In this document: positions 1 to 7,884 of the stretch, in pieces
Numbering within the stretch: position 1 is the first letter of the stretch
How the letters are laid out: every line of letters begins with the position of its first letter
Assembly (NCBI GenBank): GCA_019232985.1
Contig: JAFAMW010000066.1
Location: 1 to 60,009 of the forward strand
Length of the DNA: 60,009 nucleotides
Direction: 5' to 3'
Source of the DNA: Roseateles sp.
GTDB lineage: Bacteria; Pseudomonadota; Gammaproteobacteria; Burkholderiales; Burkholderiaceae
Program-made: the position numbers and the translations under genes
Notes under the pieces: generated by a model
What the model was told of the DNA's origin: nothing
The model's database searches: none
What the model saw: only the letters and a program-made list of their open reading frames with translations

Positions 1-113
1 GCCGTGACGATCACGACGAGCATCGGGTTGAAGCGCAGCACGAAGCCCGCAACGATGACCGCGACGCCGACCAGCGGCCAGAGCGAAACGGCGGTGGATA
101 CATCAGCGACCAT
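1..113 (-). CDS. DUF969 family protein, probable 5-oxoproline transporter subunit (partial, 5' end only)
   Basis: Only the first 37 codons are in the window; the gene runs off the left edge. The translation starts MVADVSTAVSLWPLVGVAVI and continues as a hydrophobic helix (VAGFVLRFNPMLVVIVTA). The pattern of a Trp-Pro-Leu-(I/V)-Gly helix followed by LRFNP is what I remember at the start of DUF969 proteins. These pair with DUF979 proteins as a two-part transporter of 5-oxoproline (pyroglutamate). A CAGGAG ribosome-binding site lies 7 bases before the ATG. The gene diverges from a GntR-type regulator, and a palindromic operator lies 18 bases upstream of its start. The family assignment rests on a short stretch. 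Confidence 0.6.
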   Translation of the reverse strand, partial: MVADVSTAVSLWPLVGVAVIVAGFVLRFNPMLVVIVT

Positions 114-130
114 GGGGTGGGCTCCTGAAG

Positions 131-143
131 ATTGTTGAACAAT
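131..143. promoter_or_regulatory. Perfect palindromic operator, FadR-subfamily GntR type
   Basis: ATTGTTGAACAAT is a perfect inverted repeat (ATTGTT-N-AACAAT). Its core TTGTTGAACAA matches the published consensus of FadR-subfamily GntR regulators, TNGTNNNACNA, at every fixed position. It lies 18 bases upstream of the DUF969 start on the minus strand and about 86 bases upstream of the regulator gene, a good place for repression of the transporter operon. Confidence 0.72.
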
Positions 144-218
144 CGTGCTTATGATGACCCACAAAATGGCTCGTAGCATTGGTGGAATCCCGCGCAAGTC
201 GTGGTAGTTCGGCATGGA

Positions 219-231
219 ATAGTTCAACAAT
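219..231. promoter_or_regulatory. Second FadR-type operator overlapping the regulator's start codon
   Basis: ATAGTTCAACAAT is, read on the other strand, a 12-of-13 match to the palindrome at 131-143. It again fits TNGTNNNACNA. It overlaps the ATG at 230, so binding here would block transcription or initiation of the regulator's own gene. Two copies flanking the divergent promoter suggest autoregulation together with control of the transporter. Confidence 0.65.
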
Positions 232-1021
232 GGTCCGTCGTACAGCCCTCGAATCCGCCCCGCCCAAGGCCGCCAAGGCCTCGAAAGCGCCCAAGAAAAC
301 CGTCAATGGCGGCTCGGCATCGGCGTTGGAGGCCGCCGCCGAGCCGGCCGCGTCCGAGGTCCCGCTGACGCTCAGCGAGCGCGTCGCCGAGACGCTGCGC
401 CGCAAGATCACCGAGGGCGAGTTCGCGCCGGGCCAGCGCCTGTCGGAGCAGGCCTTGAGCGAGAGCCTCGCGATCTCGCGCAATACGCTGCGCGAGGTGT
501 TCCGCACGCTGACCAAGGACGGCCTGCTCAAGCATGCGCCGAACCGCGGCGTGTCGGTCGCGATCCCGAGCATCGCGTCGATCATCGACATCTACCGCGT
601 GCGCCGGCTCGTCGAATGCCAGGCGCTCGCCCAGGCCTACCCGCGCCATCCGGCCAAGAAGCGCATGCGCGAGGCCGTCGAGACGGCCGTGCGCTGCCGC
701 GACCGTCACGACTGGCTCGGCGTCGGCACGGCGAACATGGCCTTCCACCAGGCCATCGTCGAGCTCGCCGACAGCGAGCGCCTGAACACGCTGTTCGCGC
801 CGGTGCTCGCCGAGCTGCGCCTCGCGTTCGGCCTGCTGCGCGACTCGGAGTTCCTGCACGCGCCCTATGTCGACATGAACTCGAAGATCCTCGAGCTCGC
901 CGAGGCCGGCGAGTTCGCGCGCGCGTCGGCCGAGCTCGGCGACTATCTCGTGCACTCGGAGCGCATCGTGCTCGCGGTGTATGCGCGGAGGATTCAGGAT
1001 GGGGGATTGGAGCTGGCTTGA
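230..1021 (+). CDS. GntR-family transcriptional regulator, FadR/FCD subfamily
   Basis: The protein has 263 residues from the ATG at 230; a TTG 51 bases upstream is open but lacks support. After an Ala/Lys-rich N-terminal tail come a winged helix-turn-helix (LRRKITEGEFAPGQRLSEQA, then SRNTLREVFRTL and an APNRGVSV wing, about residues 50-115). An all-helical FCD ligand-binding domain follows (RRLVECQAL, NMAFHQAIVELADSERL, HSERIV). The Asp/His residues of the FCD metal site are plausible (FHQAI, HSERI). It diverges from a DUF969 transporter gene, so a 5-oxoproline- or amino-acid-responsive repressor is likely. The two operators at 131 and 219 match the subfamily consensus. The ligand is inferred from the neighbour only. 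Confidence 0.88.
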   Translation: MVRRTALESAPPKAAKASKAPKKTVNGGSASALEAAAEPAASEVPLTLSERVAETLRRKITEGEFAPGQRLSEQALSESLAISRNTLREVFRTLTKDGLLKHAPNRGVSVAIPSIASIIDIYRVRRLVECQALAQAYPRHPAKKRMREAVETAVRCRDRHDWLGVGTANMAFHQAIVELADSERLNTLFAPVLAELRLAFGLLRDSEFLHAPYVDMNSKILELAEAGEFARASAELGDYLVHSERIVLAVYARRIQDGGLELA

Positions 1022-1127
1022 GGCAGGGCGGCCCGCTCGCGACTCGGGAGGCCGGCGGGCGTCATTGACGCCGAACAAGTCGTTTTCCGGTGCTTCTTGC
1101 TATCAGTGGCGCATTGACCGGTCGTTG

Positions 1128-1144
1128 CCCGCCATCTTGGCGGG
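1128..1144 (+). terminator. Short GC hairpin downstream of the GntR gene
   Basis: CCCGCCA-TCT-TGGCGGG is a perfect 7-bp stem with a 3-base loop. It lies about 107 bases after the GntR stop and just before the toxin-antitoxin promoter. There is no T run after it, so it is at best a weak or Rho-assisted terminator. The rest of the 158-base gap holds only the brn promoter. Confidence 0.3.
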
Positions 1145-1149
1145 TGCGT

Positions 1150-1180
1150 TGACCTGTCAATTTAATGTAGCTACATTAAA
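1150..1180 (+). promoter_or_regulatory. Promoter/operator of the brnTA toxin-antitoxin operon
   Basis: A perfect 20-bp palindrome (arms TTTAATGTAG and CTACATTAAA) occupies 1161-1180 and touches the toxin ATG. A -35-like TTGACC at 1150-1155 is followed after 16 bases by a -10-like TACATT inside the right arm. A repressor on the palindrome would cover the promoter. BrnA or BrnTA complexes are known to autorepress, which fits. The predicted transcript would be nearly leaderless. Confidence 0.68.
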
Positions 1181-1452
1181 TGCCAAGGATCGTGTTCGAC
1201 CCAGCCAAGGATGCGGTGAACCGCATCAAGCACGGCGTGTCTCTGAGCCTGGCGGCCGAACTCGACTGGGACGCGGCGCTCGTGTGGATCGACGAGCGAT
1301 TCGAGTACGACGAACTGCGCATGATCGCGTTGGCGCCGCGGACCAACATCGTTTACCACGTCGCGTTCGTCGAGCGCGGCGAGGCTTGCCGGATCATCAG
1401 CTTGCGGCGAGCCAATCGACGGGAGGTTGCGCACTATGTCCAAAGCATCTAA
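1180..1452 (+). CDS. brnT: BrnT-family type II toxin (DUF497)
   Basis: The protein has 90 residues, the usual BrnT length. It shows the family's N-terminal FDPAKDAVNRIKHGVSL (FDxxKxxxNxxKHGV), the middle ERFEYDELRMIALA, and the C-terminal RIISLRRANRREVAHY (RIISARRAxxxE-type). BrnT is a RelE-fold ribonuclease that inhibits translation. The antitoxin gene begins 17 bases before the stop of this one. Toxin-first order and overlap are normal for brnTA. The ATG lies at the edge of the operator palindrome. Confidence 0.9.
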   Translation: MPRIVFDPAKDAVNRIKHGVSLSLAAELDWDAALVWIDERFEYDELRMIALAPRTNIVYHVAFVERGEACRIISLRRANRREVAHYVQSI

Positions 1453-1735
1453 GCGAATGGTCATCGTGATGCCCACGGTGGCGGAGGACCGCGCGATAAA
1501 TGCGGCGGCCAGGAACGATCCCGACGCGCAGCCGCTGACGACTGCGCAGCTCAAGGCCATGGTGCCGTTGCGATCGCTCCGCGGACGTCCGCCGGCCGAA
1601 AGCCGCAAGGTCCTGGTCTCGGTGCGCTACAGCCCGGAGGTCATCGAGTACTTCCGCGCCACGGGCGAGGGTTGGCAGTCGCGCATGGACGAGGTGCTGC
1701 GCAAGCATGTAGCTCGGCAGGCAAAGCGTGCGTAG
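1436..1735 (+). CDS. brnA: BrnA-family antitoxin
   Basis: The protein has 99 residues from the ATG at 1436, overlapping the end of brnT; an open TTG lies 9 bases further upstream. The N-terminal half is toxin-binding and contains DPDAQPLTTAQLKAMVPL, similar to BrnA's 'DpDAppLT' region. The C-terminal half is a ribbon-helix-helix DNA-binding domain: KVLVSVRYSPEVIEYFRATG followed by GWQSRMDEVLRKHV, the classic strand-helix-helix with the GxGWQxRi motif. It should neutralise BrnT and repress the operon at the 1161-1180 palindrome. Confidence 0.88.
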   Translation: MSKASKRMVIVMPTVAEDRAINAAARNDPDAQPLTTAQLKAMVPLRSLRGRPPAESRKVLVSVRYSPEVIEYFRATGEGWQSRMDEVLRKHVARQAKRA

Positions 1736-1808
1736 GCCGCCCCCGTCAATATCGGGGCAAACTTCGATTGCGAACGTCTGCCGCGTTCATTGAGCGGAGT
1801 CTTCGAAC

Positions 1809-2243
1809 ATGAACATCCTTCGCGTCCTGCTCGTGGTCTGCGCCGCAGGCGGCGGCTACACCTACTGGAAGCATCACCCGCACGACCACGCGGGGCCGGT
1901 CGCGTACCTCCCGACCGACCGCGCGGTCAGCTTCGCCGCGCTGCCGCCCGTCGACGGCCAGCGGGCCGCGACGGTCTACGTCGTTGCCGCGCAGAACTGC
2001 CCGCACGACGACGCGCGGCGCGCCGACCGCCTCGCCGATGATCTTTCGCACATGGGTATCCCGGTCGAGCGCACCCACGAAGCGCGCTTCCACTTCACGA
2101 GCCGGCCCGACGCCGCCGTGATGGACCGGATGAAGGCGATCATGACCGGCCCGCTGCCCATCGTCTTCGTCAACGGCCGCGCCAAGGCGAACCCGTCGCT
2201 CGACGAGGTCGCCGCGGAGTTCAGGGCCGGCCGGGCAAGCTGA
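1809..2243 (+). CDS. Membrane-anchored thioredoxin-fold-like hypothetical protein with a single Cys
   Basis: The protein has 144 residues. An N-terminal hydrophobic segment (MNILRVLLVVCAAGGGY) looks like a signal anchor. It is followed by a domain with strand-Cys-helix pattern TVYVVAAQNCPHDDARRADR, then GIPVERTHEARFHF and LPIVFVNGRAKANPSLDEVA. The NCPHD turn resembles the CPHC of DsbA but lacks the second Cys, and LPIVFVNG resembles the cis-Pro strand of glutaredoxins. That suggests a thioredoxin-fold protein of monothiol type facing the periplasm. Ribosome-binding GGAG is at 1796. I do not recognise a named family. It stands alone, before an enzyme pair starting at 2264. Confidence 0.6.
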   Translation: MNILRVLLVVCAAGGGYTYWKHHPHDHAGPVAYLPTDRAVSFAALPPVDGQRAATVYVVAAQNCPHDDARRADRLADDLSHMGIPVERTHEARFHFTSRPDAAVMDRMKAIMTGPLPIVFVNGRAKANPSLDEVAAEFRAGRAS

Positions 2244-2263
2244 ATGCATCCGCAGGAGCCCCC

Positions 2264-2641
2264 ATGTTCGACCACGTGAAGTTCGGCGTCAGCGATTTCG
2301 CCGCGAGCAAGGCCTTCTACCTCGCGGCGCTCGCCCCGCTCGGCGTCAAGGTGGTCGGGGAGGGCGTGCCGAGCTACGGCGTCGAGCTGTGCCAGGAAGG
2401 CGGCACCGTGTCGCTATGCCTGTTCCAGACCGAGCAGAGTCCCGCGCATCTGCACCTGGCCTTCGCGGCCGCGAGCCGCGCGCAGGTCGACGCATTCCAT
2501 CGCGCGGCGCTCGCGGCCGGCGCGAAGGACAACGGCGCGCCGGGACTGCGGCCGCACTATCACGCGAACTACTACGCCGCCTTCGTGATCGGCCCGGACG
2601 GACACAACATCGAAGCGGTGTGCCACGCGGCTGCTGAATGA
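2264..2641 (+). CDS. VOC-superfamily (glyoxalase/dioxygenase-like) protein
   Basis: The protein has 125 residues forming one vicinal-oxygen-chelate module pair. It opens with MFDHVKFGVSDFAASKAFY, with a metal-ligand-type His at position 4. HLHLAFAAASRAQVDAFHRA and GPDGHNIEAVCH follow near the end, where the Glu of NIEAV is the usual last ligand. Short proteins of this kind act on diverse small molecules, so no substrate can be named. The start is backed by GCAGGAG six bases upstream. A YciI-family gene follows after 7 bases and may be co-transcribed. Confidence 0.85.
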   Translation: MFDHVKFGVSDFAASKAFYLAALAPLGVKVVGEGVPSYGVELCQEGGTVSLCLFQTEQSPAHLHLAFAAASRAQVDAFHRAALAAGAKDNGAPGLRPHYHANYYAAFVIGPDGHNIEAVCHAAAE

Positions 2642-2648
2642 ATCAGCC

Positions 2649-2951
2649 ATGACCCAGCTCTTTGCCGTAGTTTTCACCGACAAGCCCGATCACGGCGCGG
2701 TCCGTGCGGCCTATCTCCAGGCGCATGTCGACTGGCTCGAGCAGCACAAGGAGCTCGTCCCCGTGGGCGGCTCCTTGCGGCACGAGCCCGGGCAGGTCCC
2801 GAAAGGCGGACTGTGGATCGCCCGGGCCGAATCGAAGGCGCAACTCGAAGCGCTGATCCAATCCGATCCGTTCTTCGTCGCCGGGCTGCGGCAGGGCTAC
2901 GAGATCCTGTTCTGGTCGAAGGCGAATGCCGAGCGCATGGTGCTGATTTGA
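2649..2951 (+). CDS. YciI-family protein
   Basis: The protein has 100 residues with a ferredoxin-like alpha-beta fold typical of YciI/YCII proteins. It shows MTQLFAVVFTDKPDHGAVR, then YLQAHVDWLEQHKELV, where the HxxWL His is the family's conserved residue, a GGSLR turn and DPFFVAGL near the end (the D-P-F motif). Its biochemical role is unknown for most members. Its TGA overlaps the TTG that may start the next gene, so the two are probably translated together. Confidence 0.85.
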   Translation: MTQLFAVVFTDKPDHGAVRAAYLQAHVDWLEQHKELVPVGGSLRHEPGQVPKGGLWIARAESKAQLEALIQSDPFFVAGLRQGYEILFWSKANAERMVLI

Positions 2952-3867
2952 AAGCTCCGGGCAGCGAACCGATTGGACGGCGCGTGGCGCGCTCGTTTGC
3001 ATTGCTGTGTCGGTTGTTTGGCGCGGCGATCCTGTGCGCGTTCGCGTGCGTGCCTTTGGCGATCTGCTATTCGGCGATTGAGACCCTGGTGGCCGATCCG
3101 CGGAAATTCGACTTGGTGTTCGTCACGGTATTTGCTGCAAGCGCCGCCGCCGCCTGCGCGCTGCTGCTCGTGGCCTATCGGGCCGCGACCGGACGCGGCA
3201 GGGTCAAAGACGGCGGGCTATTGCCGCCGCTGGCGATGAGAGTGCTGGTCGCCTTGTTTGCCGTCACGGCCGTGGCAATCGTCGGCATGGGGCTCTGGTC
3301 TCGGAGTCCACTGCCGATTCTGGGCGGCTTGGGCTATCTATGGGGGTCGCGCGTGGCGTGGCGAAGCATTGGCCGCAAGCCCTTGAAAGAGCTCATGTCG
3401 ATCGAGTTCGACGACCTGCAGGTCAGGGTTCTTGCTTTGGCGCCGATGGATCCGGCTTGGAATCAGACGTTTGCATGGTTGGCGATCGAACGCGTCTGCT
3501 TCCGCGATGCAGGTTTGGATTCGTCGGACGAAGTGTTCGTTCAAGTACGTGGTCGGCCGCAACCCGTCGTGGTCCTCATCGAAGCGAGCGGCGGCGCCGA
3601 ATTCATGGGGGAACTCTGCGGTCGCGGCTATTTCCCCGAGCATGTGTGGCGCCGCGCGCTCGGCGACACGAGTGGCGGCATGCATTGCTGGCCCGAAGTC
3701 GCGCCGGGGAGTTCTACGAGTGGCTGAAGTCAAGCCGTGCCAAAGCGCAGCAAACGCCGGCAGCACGTGACTTTCAGCGGCGGCATGGGCCGTCGCTACA
3801 TTTTTCAGCCGATCCGGACGTGATCGTCGAGGCCTTTGAATTCATCGCGAGGGGGATGACTGCGTGA
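2948..3867 (+). pseudogene. Multi-span membrane protein gene interrupted by a one-base frameshift
   Basis: From the TTG at 2948 (or GTG at 2984) the frame encodes three or four transmembrane helices (ALLCRLFGAAILCAFACV, VFVTVFAASAAAACALLLVA, MRVLVALFAVTAVAIVGMG) and a soluble domain, then stops at 3727. The frame one base back stays open from before this point to 3867 and encodes a sensible tail beginning GEFYEWLKSSRAKAQQTPAA. Adding a single G to the GGGG at 3706-3709 joins the two as ...EVAPG-EFYEWLK... The stop of the second frame (TGA 3865-3867) overlaps the GTG of the next gene, which supports the joined reading. It is either a real frameshift mutation or a sequencing indel in a G run. 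No family was recognised. Confidence 0.65.
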
Positions 3868-4826
3868 TCAATAAGCAGATCGGAAAGACGCTCCTGCTAT
3901 GCGTGGCTGCGCTCAGCGCTGGTGCGGCCAGCGCCGCCGGCGTCGACCCGCTGACCGCCGACATCGACGCGCGCGACGCGCTGCGCTTTGCCGCGCTGAT
4001 GAAGGACGGCGCCTTGCCCACGGCCGAGGTCCTGCAGCGCGACTACCTCGACGGCGCCGGCCCGGGCGTCAAGGTGTTCACGCCGGGGCGCATCGTCAGC
4101 GCCGAGCACCTCGCGAAGGCGGTCGCCGCCCGTCCGGCGTCCTATCGCTACGCGATCGCGAACTGCCTGCCGCAGCTGCCGGCACTCGACCAGGACCTGC
4201 GCGCGATCTACCTCGCCTATGCCGGCCTGCTGCCCGAGCGTCCGCTGCCCGCGATCGAGGTCGTGTTCGGCGCCCTCAATTCGGGCGGCACGGCGAGCGA
4301 GGACGCGCAGGTACTGGGCCTCGAGGTGACCTGCCCGCCCGGTACCACGCCCGCGCAGTTCCGCACCACGATGCGCGGCTTTTTCGCCCACGAGACCGTG
4401 CATACCTGGCAGGGCGACGGCACGCCCGAGGCGCTCGCCGACCCGCTGCTCTACCAGGCCATGATCGAAGGCGTCGCCGACTACTTCGCGAGCCTCGTCA
4501 CCGGCGAGATCCCGCGCCTCGACCGCGACGCCTGGGCGCGCTCGCGCGAGGCCTGGGTCTGGCAGGAATTCCAGCGCGACCGCGCGGCGATGCAGTCCGT
4601 GCACACGCGCCAGGACGAGCTGCTCGCGAGCCCGCATTTCACGCGCTGGTTCGCGAACTGCGGCTCGGCGCCCAAGGACTGGCCCTGCGAGGCCGGCTAC
4701 TGGGTCGGCATGCGTATCGCCGAGGCCTACGTCGCTCGCGCGCCCGACAGGCACGCGGCGCTGCGCGAGCTGCTCGAGCTGCACGACCCGGCCGCGATCC
4801 TCAAGGCCAGCGGCTACGGCGGCTGA
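3864..4826 (+). CDS. Secreted HEXXH zinc-metalloprotease-like protein
   Basis: The protein has 320 residues from a GTG that overlaps the previous stop (GTGA). The N terminus is a clear signal peptide (KTLLLCVAALSAGAASAAG). In the middle is HETVH preceded by FFA, an HEXXH zinc motif. About 30 residues later comes EGVADYFASL, where the Glu could be the third ligand as in gluzincins. The end has paired Cys (FANCGS, WPCEAGYWVG). Domains of the DUF2268 type look similar, but I am not certain of the family. It is convergent with ureC with 3 bases between stops, so it is unrelated to urease by orientation. Confidence 0.6.
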   Translation: MINKQIGKTLLLCVAALSAGAASAAGVDPLTADIDARDALRFAALMKDGALPTAEVLQRDYLDGAGPGVKVFTPGRIVSAEHLAKAVAARPASYRYAIANCLPQLPALDQDLRAIYLAYAGLLPERPLPAIEVVFGALNSGGTASEDAQVLGLEVTCPPGTTPAQFRTTMRGFFAHETVHTWQGDGTPEALADPLLYQAMIEGVADYFASLVTGEIPRLDRDAWARSREAWVWQEFQRDRAAMQSVHTRQDELLASPHFTRWFANCGSAPKDWPCEAGYWVGMRIAEAYVARAPDRHAALRELLELHDPAAILKASGYGG

Positions 4827-4829
4827 GCG

Positions 4830-6547
<1,718 letters not shown>

Positions 6548-6551
<4 letters not shown>

Positions 6552-6853
6552 AGCTTGCCCTGGGTGAGGCCCCGGAAGCCCCAGACCTCGCGGCCGCCCG
6601 CGTAATCGACGAGCTCGACGGTGCGCTGCTGGCCCGGCTCGAAGCGCACGGCGAGGCTCGACGGGATGTTCAGGCGCATGCCGCGCGCGGCCGCGCGGTC
6701 GAACTTCAGCGCCGCGTTGGCCTCGGCGAAGTGGTAGTGCGAGCCGACCTGGATCGGCCGGTCGCCGGCGTTCTCGACGACGAGGGTCAGGGTGCGGCGG
6801 CCGGGATTGAGCGCGTGCTCGCCCTCGTCGATCAAAAGCTCCCCCGGCGTCAT
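6548..6853 (-). CDS. ureB: Urease subunit beta
   Basis: The protein has 101 residues beginning [19 protein letters not shown]. The diagnostic [17 protein letters not shown] and [20 protein letters not shown] segments are present. UreB packs around UreC in the (ABC)3 assembly. Earlier in-frame codons exist but do not look like UreB; the ATG at 6853 fits family length. It overlaps ureC by four bases and is separated from hupE/ureJ by about 80 bases. Confidence 0.97.
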
Positions 6854-6935
6854 GTCAGCCCCTCGCCCGACGGGTGCTTCGGTCGATCCCCCGCGGGGAT
6901 GCCGCTTGCTCGGGAGCGTCCCAGCGCGGCGCGGC

Positions 6936-7502
6936 TCATGCAAGAAGCCCCAAACCCAGCAGGGCAATGCCCGCACCGGCCGCCCGTGCGGCCCAGGGCG
7001 CGCGCCGCTGCAGCGCGACGCCGAGCCCGATGCCGAGGCCGTGCAGGCAGGCCGTCGCGAGCACCATGCCCGCGAGCGCCGCGCCGGCGCCGAGCTCCTG
7101 GCCATGGGCCGCGCCGTGGAACAGCGCGAAGCCGCCGACGAGCAGCGCGCCCCGGCCGGCGCCGAGGCGCGGGCTCGCGAACAGCAGCGCGCCGAGCGCG
7201 AGCAGCGAGGCCGCGATCCCGGTCTCGACGGCCGCGAACTGCACGCCCGCGAGCGCGAGCAGGGCGCCGGCGAGCAGCATCGCCATGAACGCGAGCGGCG
7301 CGAGCCAGCGCCGGCCCGCGTCGCGTGCGCTCCACAGGCCGACGGCGAGCATCGCCGCGCAATGGTCGGCGCCCGTGAACGGGTGGACGAAACCCTCGAC
7401 GAAGCCATGGTGCGCGCCCGCGTCCGTGCCGGGATGGGCCTGGGCGAACGTCGTCACGCACAACAGGGCGAGCGGCAGGGCGATGCGAGGGGCTTGTTTC
7501 AT
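6936..7502 (-). CDS. HupE/UreJ-family membrane protein (probable nickel permease)
   Basis: The protein has 188 residues with a signal sequence ending AQAHPG and then six hydrophobic helices. The family signature [18 protein letters not shown] is present, with a second motif [13 protein letters not shown]. HupE/UreJ proteins move nickel and often lie within urease or hydrogenase operons. Here it is wedged between ureA and ureB, a common Burkholderiales arrangement. It probably supplies Ni2+ for the UreC active site. Confidence 0.92.
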   Translation of the reverse strand: MKQAPRIALPLALLCVTTFAQAHPGTDAGAHHGFVEGFVHPFTGADHCAAMLAVGLWSARDAGRRWLAPLAFMAMLLAGALLALAGVQFAAVETGIAASLLALGALLFASPRLGAGRGALLVGGFALFHGAAHGQELGAGAALAGMVLATACLHGLGIGLGVALQRRAPWAARAAGAGIALLGLGLLA

Positions 7503-7515
7503 GCTGGTGCACTCC

Positions 7516-7818
7516 TCATGGAATCGGTTGGTGCACGGTCACCAGCTTGGTGCCGTCGGGAAAGGTCGCTTCGACCTGGATCTCGGGGATCATCTCGGCG
7601 ACGCCGTCCATCACGTCGGCGCGCGCGAGCACGGTCTTGCCCTCGCTCATCAGCGTGGCGACGCTCTTGCCGTCGCGCGCGCCCTCTAGGATGGCCATGC
7701 TGATCAGCGCCACCGCCTCGGGGTGGTTGAGCTTGAGGCCGCGCGCACGGCGCCGCTCGGCCAGCAGGGCGGCCGTGAACAGCAGCAGCTTGTCCTTCTC
7801 GCGCGGTGACAGATCCAT
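7516..7818 (-). CDS. ureA: Urease subunit gamma
   Basis: The protein has 100 residues: [40 protein letters not shown] and the ending [15 protein letters not shown] are all hallmark UreA segments. It is the first gene of the leftward urease run. Its start is only 66 bases from that of the divergent permease-kinase gene, with a strong inverted repeat in between. No ureD gene precedes it, which is unusual. Confidence 0.97.
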   Translation of the reverse strand: MDLSPREKDKLLLFTAALLAERRRARGLKLNHPEAVALISMAILEGARDGKSVATLMSEGKTVLARADVMDGVAEMIPEIQVEATFPDGTKLVTVHQPIP

Positions 7819-7844
7819 CGCTCTCCCTCGTGACCTATTCGATT

Positions 7845-7873
7845 GCAGGACTCGTGCCCGGCACGCGTCCTGC
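7845..7873. promoter_or_regulatory. 29-bp near-perfect inverted repeat in the ureA/kinase divergent promoter
   Basis: The left arm GCAGGACTCGTGCC (7845-7858) is matched by GGCACGCGTCCTGC at 7860-7873, pairing at 13 of 14 positions around one central base. It lies 26 bases upstream of ureA and 11 bases upstream of the kinase ATG, in a gap of only 66 bases. Size and place suit an operator for a dimeric regulator such as the adjacent LuxR-type protein. A leader hairpin in the kinase mRNA is an alternative. Confidence 0.55.
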
Positions 7874-7884
7874 ATCGGCAGAGC

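Noticed and set aside
1739..1758. Possible terminator hairpin after brnA (CCCCG/CGGGG)
   Set aside because: The stem is only 5 bp with a 7-base loop and no T run follows, so it is not convincing.
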